NCBI RefSeq assembly: GCF_030811595.1
Contig: NZ_JAUSRB010000002.1
Coordinates: 4,712,001 to 4,776,000, forward strand
Length of the DNA: 64,000 bases
Direction: 5' to 3'
Source of the DNA: Streptosporangium brasiliense
GTDB lineage: Bacteria; Actinomycetota; Actinomycetes; Streptosporangiales; Streptosporangiaceae
In this document: piece after piece, positions 44,323 to 53,629 of the stretch
Layout of the letters: every line of letters starts with the position of its first letter
Numbering within the stretch: position 1 is the first letter of the stretch
The notes under the pieces: model-generated
Told to the model about the DNA's origin: nothing
Databases searched by the model: none
Seen by the model: the letters and a program-made list of their open reading frames with translations, nothing else
Translations under genes and position numbers: made by a program

Positions 44323-45317
44323 CGCTGGGACGCCGCCAGATCGGCGCGGGCCTCCGCGATGGTCTCGGTGAGGACGTCGTCGAGCGACCGCTTGGGCACC
44401 CACCCGGTGAGTTCGCGGAGCTTCCTGGTGTCGGGGACCCGGCGGGCCATGTCCTCGAACCCCTCCTCGTAGGCCTCGGCGTAGGGGATCAGATCGACCC
44501 CGGACGTGCTCCCGGCGAGCTCGGTGATCAGTTTGGCGAGCTCCAGGATGCTCACCTCCTCGCTCGAACCGACGTTGAAGGTCTGGCCGACCGCGCCGTC
44601 GTGGTCGAGCAGCCGCACCAGCGCCTCGACCACGTCCCCGACGTGGGCGAAGCACCGGGTCTGCGTGCCGTCGCCGAAGACGGTGAGCGGGAGACCGCTG
44701 ACCGCCTGCCGGACCAGACGCGGGATGACCATGCCGTAGGCCGGGCTCTGGCGCGGCCCCACCGTGTTGAACAGCCTGACGACGATCGTCGGCAGGTCGC
44801 GTTCCTTGTGGTAGGCGTTGGCCAGGATCTCGTCGACGGCCTTGGCGGTGCTGTAGGCCCACCGCACCACCGCCGGGCTGCCCAGGATGCGGTCGGAGGT
44901 CTCGGTGAGCGGCCCGCCGGAGTTCTTGCCGTAGATCTCGCTCGTGCTGGTGAGGAGGATCTTGCGCCGGTAGCGGTGCGCGGCCTCGATGACGATCTCC
45001 GAGCCGCGGATGTTGGTCGTCAGGGAGCGCAGCGGCTGCTCGACGATCAGCTTGACCCCGACGGCGGCAGCGAGGTGGACGACCACGTCACATCGGTGGA
45101 CCAGTTCGTCGACCATGAGCTCGTCGAGGACCGAGCCGTGGACGACGCGCAGCCGGGGGTGCCCGGCCAGGTGGGCGAGGTTGGCGGACCGGCCGGTCGA
45201 CAGGTTGTCCAGGATCACGACGGAGTCACCGCGGGCGAGCAACGCGTCGGTCAGATGGGACCCGACGAAACCGCTCCCCCCGGTTATCAGGTAGGTGCTC
45301 CCTGCTGAGTTGCTCAT
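44319..45317 (-). CDS. NAD-dependent sugar-nucleotide epimerase/dehydratase
   Basis: 332 residues, extended SDR. Cofactor motif ITGGSGFVGSHL, then HLAAAVGVKLIVEQP, the active-site STSEIYGKN and YSTAK. The family covers UDP-glucuronate decarboxylases and UDP-sugar 4-epimerases; VKLIVEQPL and RWAYSTAKAVDE lean towards the decarboxylase/epimerase group but I would not fix the substrate. It starts at MSNSAGSTY with ggaag upstream, and it is coupled to the WecA-like gene. Confidence 0.9.
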   Translation of the reverse strand: MSNSAGSTYLITGGSGFVGSHLTDALLARGDSVVILDNLSTGRSANLAHLAGHPRLRVVHGSVLDELMVDELVHRCDVVVHLAAAVGVKLIVEQPLRSLTTNIRGSEIVIEAAHRYRRKILLTSTSEIYGKNSGGPLTETSDRILGSPAVVRWAYSTAKAVDEILANAYHKERDLPTIVVRLFNTVGPRQSPAYGMVIPRLVRQAVSGLPLTVFGDGTQTRCFAHVGDVVEALVRLLDHDGAVGQTFNVGSSEEVSILELAKLITELAGSTSGVDLIPYAEAYEEGFEDMARRVPDTRKLRELTGWVPKRSLDDVLTETIAEARADLAASQR

Positions 45318-45331
45318 CGGCTCTTCCGATC

Positions 45332-46342
45332 TCATGTGTGACACGTGCTTGTGGATGACGAGGGCACGGCGTCAGACGCCCGTGCTGAGCCCTCGTGGCG
45401 GCCGGGGCCTTGGCTCATGGCCTTCTCGAACCAGGTGACCGTCATGCTGAGCCCGTCGTCCAGCGACACCGGGCGCACGCCGGGGAACAGGCCGGCCAGC
45501 AGGCGGGCAGCGGCCTGTGACTGGTGGATGTCGCCCGTCCGGGGCGGCAGGAAGGTCGCCTCGACCGGCCGGCCGAGGACCGAGGCGAGGGCGTCTTTCA
45601 AGGTCAGCAGGGAGACGCAGGTCCCGAACGCGAGGTTCACCGGGCTCCCGCTCGTCACCCGGCGGACGGCCGCGTCGGTCAGGACGTCGACCACCGATCC
45701 CACGTAGGTGAAATCACGCGCCTGGCTCCCGTCACCGTGGATCGGCACCGGCCGGCCCTGCAGGGCCGCGGACACGAAGGCCGGGATGACGGCCGCGTAG
45801 GCGTGGTCGGCGGCCTGCATCGGCCCGTAGACGTTGAAGAAGCGGAAGGGCAGCACCGGCAGGCCGAAGCTCTCCGCGTAGGCCAGGCCGTACGCCTCGG
45901 TCGCGAGCTTGCTGGCGCCGTACGGGCTGAGCGGCCGGGTGGCGAGATCCTCGTGCTTGTGCTGCTCCCGGCAGTCGCCGTACACCGAGGACGACGAGGC
46001 GAGGATCACGTGCGGCCGGCTCGCGCGGCAGGCCTCCAGGAGGTGGAGAGTGCCCGTGGCGTTGACGGAGTGCGAGGCCAGCGGGTCGTGCAGGGACCGG
46101 GGCACGGAGGGCCGGGCGGCGAGATGGACGACGTGGGTGGCGCCGGCCACGACCTCCGCCAGCAGCTCCCGGTCCAGGATGCTGCCCATCACGAAGTCCA
46201 CCCCGACCTCGCCGAGGTTGGCGAGGTCTCCGCTGCTCAGGTCGTCCAGCACCGTGATGCTCTCGACCTCGGGCCGGGCCGCGAGCGCCCGGCACAGATT
46301 CGCGCCGATGAATCCCGCTCCACCGGTCACCAGGACTCTCAC
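45332..46342 (-). CDS. NAD-dependent sugar-nucleotide epimerase (GalE-like)
   Basis: 336 residues. Cofactor motif VTGGAGFIGANL; VHLAARPSVPRSLHDP; active-site ASSSSVYGD and YGASK; FRFFNVYGP; and DGSQARDFTYV for substrate binding. It is a UDP-glucose 4-epimerase-type enzyme supplying a nucleotide sugar to the locus. The GTG start, nine bases after ggaggg, overlaps the stop of the upstream glycosyltransferase gene (GTGA). The C-terminal 25 residues are Ser/Thr-rich and look unstructured. Confidence 0.9.
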   Translation of the reverse strand: MRVLVTGGAGFIGANLCRALAARPEVESITVLDDLSSGDLANLGEVGVDFVMGSILDRELLAEVVAGATHVVHLAARPSVPRSLHDPLASHSVNATGTLHLLEACRASRPHVILASSSSVYGDCREQHKHEDLATRPLSPYGASKLATEAYGLAYAESFGLPVLPFRFFNVYGPMQAADHAYAAVIPAFVSAALQGRPVPIHGDGSQARDFTYVGSVVDVLTDAAVRRVTSGSPVNLAFGTCVSLLTLKDALASVLGRPVEATFLPPRTGDIHQSQAAARLLAGLFPGVRPVSLDDGLSMTVTWFEKAMSQGPGRHEGSARASDAVPSSSTSTCHT

Positions 46343-47532
46343 CTGTTCATCCCTCCCATGATCCTTGTCGTGCCGAGACGATCGCGGTGCCCCGTGCCCA
46401 GCGATCGGTAAAGGGCTTCGGTGTCCGCGACGAGGCGTTCCACGGTGAAGGAGGCCCTGGTCCACTGGCGGGCCGCCTCGCCCATCCGGCGGGCGAGCGC
46501 GGGGTCGGACAGCAACCTCACGACGTGCTCGGCCAGCTCGCCGGCGGTGGTGCCGGCCAGCAGGCCGGTCTGCCCGTCCCGGACGATCTCGGCGATGCTC
46601 CCGACCCGGGTGGAGACGGCCGGGGTGCCGGCCATCCCCGCCTCGATGAGCGTGAGAGGCGTGCCCTCGTTGTCGGAGGTCAGCAGGACCACGTCGGCGG
46701 CGGCGTACACCGTCTCCACGTCCTTCCTCCAGCCGAGCAGGTGGAAGGCGTGCCGGAGCGGCCCGATGTCCCGCTCGACCTGCCCGTGCAGCTCGCCCCC
46801 GCCGCAGACGACGAAGTGGCAGCCGGGCACCCGCCTCAGCACGGCGTGGGCCGTGTCGACGAACCGGTCGGGCCGCTTCACCTGGGTCAGCCGGCCCACG
46901 TATGCCACGACGGGCGCGTCCGGGGGGATGCCCAGCGCGGCCCGGGCGGCCCCGCGGTCGGGGACCGGGCCGAGCCGCACACCGGGGGCGATCACGACGT
47001 ACTGCTCCGGCCGGCCGATGCCGGCTCCGAGAAGCTCGTCGCGGACCCGGGAGCCGACCGTCACCAGCCGGTCGGCCATGGAGGCCAGGACCCGCTCCGA
47101 CTGGACGTAGAGCGCGCGCTTGGGACGCGAGAAGTATCCGTTGAGGAGATGCCCGTGGAAGACGTGGACGCGGGCCGAGCCGACGTCGGACAGGCAGGCG
47201 GCCACGCGCCCGAGCGCGCCGGCCTTCGCCGTCCGGGTGTGGACGATGTGCGGCCGGAACTCGCGCATCGCGCTCATCAGCCGGATGAGGGCGAGGTAGT
47301 CGCTGGAGGGCCGGATCGACCGGCCGAGACCCGGGATCAGGTGAACGCGCACCGCCGACCCCTTCAGGTCGAGGTGGTCGCCTTCGGCGGCGCCGACGTG
47401 GCCCGTGTAGAGGCGGTGATCGAACTCCTCGGGGTTCAGCCGCTCGGACAGCCCCATCACCTGGGTGGCGGGGCCGCCCACGTTCATCCGGGCGATGATC
47501 TCCATGACGCGGATCCGGCCGTCTGCCTTCAT
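46339..47532 (-). CDS. Family 4 glycosyltransferase (EPS type)
   Basis: 397 residues, GT-B fold. N-terminal donor/acceptor motif MNVGGPATQVMGLSERLN; HTRTAKAGALGRVAA; C-terminal VAYVGRLTQVKRPD and the nucleotide-sugar motif SDNEGTPLTLIEAGMAGTPAVST with the EX7E pair. It adds a sugar to the lipid-linked repeat. It is the first gene of the epimerase-WecA-BY-kinase run and is divergent from another glycosyltransferase. Confidence 0.93.
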   Translation of the reverse strand: MKADGRIRVMEIIARMNVGGPATQVMGLSERLNPEEFDHRLYTGHVGAAEGDHLDLKGSAVRVHLIPGLGRSIRPSSDYLALIRLMSAMREFRPHIVHTRTAKAGALGRVAACLSDVGSARVHVFHGHLLNGYFSRPKRALYVQSERVLASMADRLVTVGSRVRDELLGAGIGRPEQYVVIAPGVRLGPVPDRGAARAALGIPPDAPVVAYVGRLTQVKRPDRFVDTAHAVLRRVPGCHFVVCGGGELHGQVERDIGPLRHAFHLLGWRKDVETVYAAADVVLLTSDNEGTPLTLIEAGMAGTPAVSTRVGSIAEIVRDGQTGLLAGTTAGELAEHVVRLLSDPALARRMGEAARQWTRASFTVERLVADTEALYRSLGTGHRDRLGTTRIMGGMNR

Positions 47533-47705
47533 GTGGGCTCCTCGACACTGGGCCAGGTACGTCGGAGAAGCTAGCCCGGGATTCGCCCCGCTTCATCGCT
47601 GCCGTCACGGTGGCGGCGAAATGTTTCCATATTCCGTACCCGCTCATGATCGAGTCAGCTTATTTGGGGCACTTGGTAAGCCGTGGGTCGTCTCGGTGAT
47701 CCAGC

Positions 47706-48836
47706 GTGTCGTCCTTGATAGGACATGCCGGTTGGTGGACCGTGGCGCCTGTGAATTTCAACCAGGTCAGTGTGACCGACCTGATAAACGGTAATGTCGG
47801 GCAGGGTCGGATATTCCATACGAATATCTGGTTCAAGAGCGTGAATAATGCCCGCTATGAGAGCTTGCTGCCCTATCTCGGCCGCGTGGACAACCTGCTG
47901 CTGGTCTGTTCCGACCGGCGTGTCATGCGCGGCCTCCAGTTCCGTGCGCTGAACTCCACGATCGGCGTCCACGGCCGTGCCCTGTTCGGCATGGCCGCCC
48001 GGGCCTACCGGTATGGATTCGTCACCAACACCAGGCACCTCCCCTATGTCGACTTCCCGGTCGTGGTCGACATGGACGATCCGTTCTTCACCGAGCGGGA
48101 GGTCTCGGCACTCCGCTCCGCCAGGCAGGTCGCCGCCCTGGTGGTGACCAACGAGGCGGCGGCCGACCGCTACCGGGAGCTCGGGCTGACCTGCCCGATC
48201 CATGTCATAGGCCACGGGCTGCGCCCGTCCGGGCCCGACCCCGTCGCCGCCCGGAAGATGCGCGAGCGGAAGCGGCCGGGCGAGCTGACCGTGGGCTACG
48301 TCGCCGCCTGGCATCTGACCGGGACGGACCGGGGCTCCGACGACCTCTACAACGTGGACCACCTCATCGACGAGCTGTGGCCCCCGGTGGTGGCCGCCTG
48401 CCCGCGGGCACGGCTCTGGCTCGTCGGCGGCGTCGGCAGAGCCCTCGGGCGCAAGCTTGAGCACAGGCAGGACATCGAGCTCGTCGGGCACGTGCCGGCC
48501 GAGCAGGTGCCCGCCTGCATGGCAGCCTTCGACGTCGGGATATACCCCCGCCGGATCGCGCACGAGCGCTCGTCGATCAAGGTGGCCCAGTCCGTCGGCT
48601 GCGGCGTGCCCGTCGTCGGATACCGCGGGGTCCCGACAGAGATGATCAGCCGGCTGGAGTGCGGCCTGACGGTGGACTCGGCCGGCGACTTCACGGCGGC
48701 ACTGGTGCGCCTGCTCGACGACGGGCCGCTGCGGGCGAGGCTGTCGGCCAGAGCCCGGGCGGCGGCGGCCCAGGTCGACTGGGACGTCCTGGGCGACGCA
48801 TACGCGCGGCTCCTGGACGAGGCGCTCCCGGCCTGA
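47706..48836 (+). CDS. Glycosyltransferase, GT4-like
   Basis: 376 residues. The N-terminal half has VNFNQVSVTDLINGNVGQGRI and VVVDMDDPFFTEREV. The C-terminal half has VGYVAAWHLTG, LWLVGGVG, VGHVPAEQVPACMAAFDVGIYP, and ERSSIKVAQSVGCGVPVVGYRG where the family's second Glu is replaced by Gln. It belongs to the assembly set but lies on the opposite strand. Starts at 47706, 47742 and 47751 (all GTG) are possible; none has a clear ribosome-binding site. Confidence 0.85.
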   Translation: MSSLIGHAGWWTVAPVNFNQVSVTDLINGNVGQGRIFHTNIWFKSVNNARYESLLPYLGRVDNLLLVCSDRRVMRGLQFRALNSTIGVHGRALFGMAARAYRYGFVTNTRHLPYVDFPVVVDMDDPFFTEREVSALRSARQVAALVVTNEAAADRYRELGLTCPIHVIGHGLRPSGPDPVAARKMRERKRPGELTVGYVAAWHLTGTDRGSDDLYNVDHLIDELWPPVVAACPRARLWLVGGVGRALGRKLEHRQDIELVGHVPAEQVPACMAAFDVGIYPRRIAHERSSIKVAQSVGCGVPVVGYRGVPTEMISRLECGLTVDSAGDFTAALVRLLDDGPLRARLSARARAAAAQVDWDVLGDAYARLLDEALPA

Positions 48837-48983
48837 GGGGACAGGGCCCGGAGATCTCGCGGGCAGCGGGGCGCGGGCGCGCCGCGCCCCGGGGACCCTT
48901 CCGGGGCGCGGCGCGCCGTCCCCATCGGTCCTGCCCGCCGTCCCGGCCCGCCGGCGCGGATCTCCCGGTCCGCGCCGGCGGGC

Positions 48984-50300
48984 TCACCCGTCGGCGGGCA
49001 CCAGCCTCCGCAGCAGGACGAGCCAGCAGCCCGAGCCGGCGACGGCGAGGGCCAGCGACCCCCACCCGAAGGCGAGCGAGATCTGGACGGCGCCCGTGGC
49101 CGTCCAGCAGGCGGCCGACAGCAGGACGAGCAGGAGGACGCCCTCGGCGGCGAGGTAGGTCAGCCGCCAGCCCGGCCGGCCCAGTGCCAGGGGCAGCACC
49201 TTCGACCACGACATGCTGCCCTTCACGCACGCCACGCCCAGCAGCAGCACCGCCGTACCGCCGGCCCCGGCGTACTGGGCGCCGTAGACCAGGCCGAGCA
49301 CGTCCCCGGTGACCGGGGCCGCGACGGTGAGCGCGACCACGCCCACCGCGGCGAGCAGCAGTGACGCGCGCACCACGTCCCGTCTTATGAGCCCCCTGTC
49401 TCCCACCGCGGCGGCCTGGGCCAGCCGGGGGTGGAGCATCGAGGCGACCGGGCTGATCAGGGTCGTGTAGAGGCGGCTGGGCGCCGATGCGAGCTTCAGA
49501 ACGGTCACGAGGGCGGGGTCTCCGAGCAGACCCGCCAGCGCGAGGACGCCCGACTCGGAGGCCGCCGCCACCGACGTCCCCGCCGACGCCTTCGCGGTGA
49601 AGGCGACGAGGCCGGCCGGCAGCGGGACCCGGGTCACGGCCGGCCCCACATGGGTGAGGACCGCCCGCAGGGACAGCCTGCCGAGCACCACGGCCGTCAC
49701 GACGGCGCTCACGGCCTGACCGGCCAGGTAGGCCGCCGGGCCGCCGGCGAGCAGGCCGCCCAGCGACAGCGCCGACGACAGGACCGCGCACCGCAGGCGC
49801 ACGACCCCGAGGTCGCGCAGGCGGTCGGCCAGGGCGAAGGCCGCCCCCGCCGCGCCGGTCGACGCCGCGGCCCCGCCGGAGACGGCCGCGAGGGCGAGCA
49901 TGAGCGCGAGGTCGCCGCCGGCCAGCCCCAGCAGCCATGCCGCCAGCACCGCCAGCAGGCCGAGGCAGCCCGCCGCCGCGCCGATCGCCACATCCCAGCG
50001 CAGCAGCCGGGTGAACAGCGCCGAGCCCTGCCCGCTCCGCTGCTGCTCGATGGGGACGAACCGTTGCGCGGCGTCCTCCAGGCGAGGATCCAGCAGCAGG
50101 AACCAGACGCCCGACAGCGCCTGGGCGAAGATGACCTGACCGGACTGCTCGGTCCCCCCCAGCCGGATCAGGACGGCCAGGCTGACCATGGACAGCACCG
50201 CCTCGCCCTGGCCGGTGGCGGTGAGCGAGGTGAAGGTCCGCAGGTGCCGCCTGCCGGGCGAGCGCATGTGGTGGATCACGCGTTCGAGCAGAGCCGTCAT
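48984..50300 (-). CDS. Wzx-like polysaccharide flippase (MVF/MOP family)
   Basis: 438 residues with about 12-14 hydrophobic segments and no soluble domain. LTATGQGEAVLSMVSLAVLIRLGG at the start and the regular spacing of spans match polysaccharide-transport flippases. It would move the undecaprenyl-linked repeat unit across the membrane. The ATG overlaps the stop of the upstream glycosyltransferase gene (ATGA). The frame also opens 13 codons earlier. Confidence 0.87.
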   Translation of the reverse strand: MTALLERVIHHMRSPGRRHLRTFTSLTATGQGEAVLSMVSLAVLIRLGGTEQSGQVIFAQALSGVWFLLLDPRLEDAAQRFVPIEQQRSGQGSALFTRLLRWDVAIGAAAGCLGLLAVLAAWLLGLAGGDLALMLALAAVSGGAAASTGAAGAAFALADRLRDLGVVRLRCAVLSSALSLGGLLAGGPAAYLAGQAVSAVVTAVVLGRLSLRAVLTHVGPAVTRVPLPAGLVAFTAKASAGTSVAAASESGVLALAGLLGDPALVTVLKLASAPSRLYTTLISPVASMLHPRLAQAAAVGDRGLIRRDVVRASLLLAAVGVVALTVAAPVTGDVLGLVYGAQYAGAGGTAVLLLGVACVKGSMSWSKVLPLALGRPGWRLTYLAAEGVLLLVLLSAACWTATGAVQISLAFGWGSLALAVAGSGCWLVLLRRLVPADG

Positions 50301-51382
50301 GACCGGGGACAGACCTCGTCGTACAGCCTGTCGAACCACTCCGCGGTCCGCCTGACGTCGACGAGGTCGGCGCTGTCGGCCGCTGCTCGCCGGAGGGAGG
50401 CGTGGGTCTCGGGACGCATCGCCCGCAGGATGGCCGCGGCGAGTTCACCGGAGTCCCCGGGCGTGGTGAGCAGTCCGTTCCGGCCGGAGACCACCAGGTC
50501 GGACACCCCCCCGACGTCCGTGGAGACCACCGGCACACCGGCGGCGAGCGCCTCCATGACGACCACGGGCAGCCCTTCGTGGGAGGAGCTGAGCACGAGG
50601 AGGTCGGAGCAGGCGATCAGGCGCCCGGCGTCCGGCACGTGCCCGATCAGGCGCAGGCCGTCCAGTCCCAGGGCGGCGACGCGTCCGGCCACCTGCCCGC
50701 CCAGGGGACCGGACCCGGACAGCAGGAACAGGGCACGCGGGTCCTCGGCGAGGACCTTGCCGGCGGCCTCGATGAGCAGCCCGTGGTTCTTGGCCGGCCG
50801 GAAGTTGGCCACGTGCGCGATGAGGAAGGCGCCCTCTGGGACGTCCCACTCCCGCCTGACCCGCTCCGACTCCAGGGCCCAGCGGCGCTGCCTGTCCACG
50901 CTGACCCCGTGCACCCGGGTGCACAGCGCGCGGGCGCCCCAGCTCGTGGGGGCGCGGGCGACCTGGGGGGAGACGGCGACGGTCCGGGTGTCCAGCCATC
51001 CCGTCGCCCGGTCGAGCAGCAGGGTCGTGGTGCGGTAGCGCACGTTGTGCACGGTCGTGACCAGCGCGGGGCGGGGTCTCCACAGGCGGGAGGCCGGCCG
51101 CAGCAGCGCCGCGGGGAGCGGGGAGTGGAAGTTGAGCACGTCGGGCGCCAGCCGCCGGACCGTCCGGACGAGGTCGGACGGGCGCGCCGACGAGCTGAGG
51201 TCGACCACGTCCACACCGGCGGACCGCAGCAGGTCGGTGAGGTTCGGCGTGGTGGCCCGCCGGCACACGACGGTGTAGCGCTTGCCGGTGGACGGCGCGG
51301 CGAGCAGCCGCTCGACGAGCAGGACCTCGGCGCCGCCCACGTCCAGCGTCTTGATCACTTCGCAGATGTGCGGGCCTTTCAC
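50297..51382 (-). CDS. Family 4 glycosyltransferase
   Basis: 361 residues, GT-B. VIKTLDVGGAEVLLVERLL at the N-terminus, NFRPAKNHGLLIEAAGKV, and SSSHEGLPVVVMEALAAGVPVVSTDVGG with the EX7E pair. The GTG start overlaps the stop of the gene before it. It sits in a chain of four glycosyltransferase genes joined by overlaps or 1-base gaps and followed by the flippase. Confidence 0.93.
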   Translation of the reverse strand: MKGPHICEVIKTLDVGGAEVLLVERLLAAPSTGKRYTVVCRRATTPNLTDLLRSAGVDVVDLSSSARPSDLVRTVRRLAPDVLNFHSPLPAALLRPASRLWRPRPALVTTVHNVRYRTTTLLLDRATGWLDTRTVAVSPQVARAPTSWGARALCTRVHGVSVDRQRRWALESERVRREWDVPEGAFLIAHVANFRPAKNHGLLIEAAGKVLAEDPRALFLLSGSGPLGGQVAGRVAALGLDGLRLIGHVPDAGRLIACSDLLVLSSSHEGLPVVVMEALAAGVPVVSTDVGGVSDLVVSGRNGLLTTPGDSGELAAAILRAMRPETHASLRRAAADSADLVDVRRTAEWFDRLYDEVCPRS

Positions 51383-52497
51383 GACGCCGCCCCGGCACGC
51401 CGCGGTCTCCGACCGTTCATGAGCTCCCCGTACCATTCCTCGACCCGCGCCGTCACCAGCGGCCAGTCCAGTGCCGCCACCGCCCGCCTGCCACGTTCGA
51501 CCATCTGGAGCCGGAGTCCCTCGTCCTGGAGGACCGAGCGCAAGAGCGCCACCAGCTCCGGCGTGGATCCGCTGGGGAAGGTGAGGTAGGCGCCGTCGTC
51601 GGCGACGACCGGTCCCAGCGAGGCGTCCGACGACACGATGACGGGGGTGCCCAGCGCCAGCGCCTCCAGGGCCGCGGTGGGTATCCCCTCCCCGACGGCG
51701 GGCAGCCGGCGGGAGGCCAGCACGAAAGCCTGGGCGCGGCTCACCAGCGCGTAGATCTGGTCGGCCGAGAGGGGCCCGGCGAACTCGATCCCGGAGCCGG
51801 TCCCCGCGAGCCGCCGGAGCCGGGCGCGTTCGGCCCCGTCTCCCGCGATGACCAGGCGGGCGCCGGGCAGGTCCGCGCGCAGCGCGTGGAACGCCTCGAT
51901 CAGCAGCGCGTGGTTCTTCACCTTCGCCAGGGAGCCGACGCTCACGACCAGCCCCGGCTCGACGGGGTGCCGTCCCCGGAACCCCTCCAGGTGGGGGATG
52001 TCCAGGCCGCTGGACATCGTGCGGATCCGCCGGGCCGGTATCCCGGCGGCGAGCAGGTCGTCCCGCGGGCGGACGCCCAGGGCGATGAACCCGTCGACGT
52101 GGCGGAAGGCCCAGGGCATGACGCGCCGGTGGCGCACGGTGAGGGCGCCGTGGACGGTGACCACGAAGGGGACCCCGAGCCGCCGTACGGCGGGCCCGAG
52201 GGCGAGCGCCTCGCGGTGGTCGCCGTGCAGGTGGACGAGGTCGACCGGCCGCGCGCGCCGGAGCGCACGCGCGCACTCGGCGGCGAAGGCCACCACGTCG
52301 GACCTCCTGGAGGCCAGCCGGCCGAGGAGGCACGGGGCCGGCGGCAGCAGCTCGGCCCCCGGTGGCGCCTCGCCCCGGCGGTGGGCCACGACCACCTGGT
52401 GCCCGTTGAGGATCTGCTCCCGCGTCAGGCGCTCGATGTGGCGTTCCTTGCCACCGGGCTCGGGCGGCAGCCGGTATCCGACACGGAGGATCCTCAT
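51379..52497 (-). CDS. Family 4 glycosyltransferase
   Basis: 372 residues, GT-B. MRILRVGYRLPPEPGGKERH is the usual GT4 start, VVSVGSLAKVKNHALLIEAF leads the C-terminal half, and VGEGIPTAALEALALGTPVIVS holds the second Glu of the donor motif. It overlaps the next gene by four bases. The specificity is unknown. Confidence 0.93.
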   Translation of the reverse strand: MRILRVGYRLPPEPGGKERHIERLTREQILNGHQVVVAHRRGEAPPGAELLPPAPCLLGRLASRRSDVVAFAAECARALRRARPVDLVHLHGDHREALALGPAVRRLGVPFVVTVHGALTVRHRRVMPWAFRHVDGFIALGVRPRDDLLAAGIPARRIRTMSSGLDIPHLEGFRGRHPVEPGLVVSVGSLAKVKNHALLIEAFHALRADLPGARLVIAGDGAERARLRRLAGTGSGIEFAGPLSADQIYALVSRAQAFVLASRRLPAVGEGIPTAALEALALGTPVIVSSDASLGPVVADDGAYLTFPSGSTPELVALLRSVLQDEGLRLQMVERGRRAVAALDWPLVTARVEEWYGELMNGRRPRRAGAAS

Positions 52498-52498
52498 G

Positions 52499-53629
52499 TC
52501 ATCTCCTCCTGAGGGAGTCTTCGGCGACGACGCCCTGGATGAAATCGGCGAAGCGGTCGATCATGAGCTCGAAGTCGTGGTGCTCGCTGACGTAGCGGCG
52601 CGCGCCGTTGCCCATCTGCCGGGCGCGCTCGGTGTCCGTCAGCAGCGTGGTGATCGCCTCCGCCCAGTCGCGGGCCTGCGCCGGGGCCAGCAGCCGGCCG
52701 GCCTCGGGGCCGACGATCTCCCGGTGCGCCGGTATGTCGGAGCAGAGCACCGGCAGGCCGCAGGCCATCGCCTCCAGCACCGCCCGGGGCTGGCCCTCCG
52801 ACCAGGAGGGGTGGGCGAGGACGCGCGCGTGCTGGAGCACCGAGACGACCTCCGCCTGCGGTACGGCGCCGCGGAGCTCGACGTGGTCCTCGACGCCGAG
52901 GGCGCGTGCCTGTCCGAGCAGCTGGGAGCGGGCCGGTCCCTCGCCGAGGACCACCAGCCGCGCGTCGGGGACGTTCTCCAGGACGCGCGGCCAGGCCCGC
53001 AGCACGGTCGCGTGGTTCTTGAGGTGGAGCAGGCTGCCGACCATGACGGTGTGGATCGGTTTCAGGCAGGGGGCCGGGGCGGGGACGAACATCCGGGTGT
53101 CCACGCGGCTGGCCACGTGGATGACCGGGCGCCGCGTCAGCCGCTGGGCCCGCTCCCGCAGGCCCCGGCGCACCACGCGTACGGCGGAGGCGCGGCGCAC
53201 GGCCGCCCGCGAGACCACGGCGAGCGCCGCGCGTTTGAGCGGCCCGCCGTACTCGGGGCCCGGATCCAGCACGTCCCCCTGGATCTGCACGATGTGCGGG
53301 GTGGTCCGCCGGGTGCGCGACAGCTCCGCCGCGACGGCGGCCAGCGGGTCACTCGACATCAGCACGTCACCGCGGGCGCGCAGGCCGTGGTCGATCACGT
53401 GGCGCGCCTCGCGGAGGAGGACCGGCCGCGAGCCGTCCGGGACGCGGTACAGGCGCACGGGGTCGAGGTCGACGAAGCCCGCGGCGGCCCCTCCGGCCGG
53501 GACGATCACGTTGTACGGGGCGCCGAGACGCTCGGCCAGCGCCAGCGCCGGGCGTAGGTTGACGTCGTCGGCGTGCAGGTCGTGGGCCCAGGGGCTGGAA
53601 CCGACCAGGGTGACGGAGACGGGTTTCAC
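52499..53629 (-). CDS. Family 4 glycosyltransferase
   Basis: 376 residues, GT-B. SVTLVGSSPWAHDLHADDVN at the N-terminus; HTVMVGSLLHLKNHATVLRAW; and SEGQPRAVLEAMACGLPVLCSD with the EX7E pair. The GTG start overlaps the stop of the preceding gene (GTGA). Only one base separates its stop from the next start. Confidence 0.92.
   Translation of the reverse strand: MKPVSVTLVGSSPWAHDLHADDVNLRPALALAERLGAPYNVIVPAGGAAAGFVDLDPVRLYRVPDGSRPVLLREARHVIDHGLRARGDVLMSSDPLAAVAAELSRTRRTTPHIVQIQGDVLDPGPEYGGPLKRAALAVVSRAAVRRASAVRVVRRGLRERAQRLTRRPVIHVASRVDTRMFVPAPAPCLKPIHTVMVGSLLHLKNHATVLRAWPRVLENVPDARLVVLGEGPARSQLLGQARALGVEDHVELRGAVPQAEVVSVLQHARVLAHPSWSEGQPRAVLEAMACGLPVLCSDIPAHREIVGPEAGRLLAPAQARDWAEAITTLLTDTERARQMGNGARRYVSEHHDFELMIDRFADFIQGVVAEDSLRRR

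Noticed and set aside
43323-44472. Plus-strand frames opposite the WecA-like and epimerase genes
   Set aside because: Low-complexity Arg/Gln/Gly products, antisense to genes with clear motifs.
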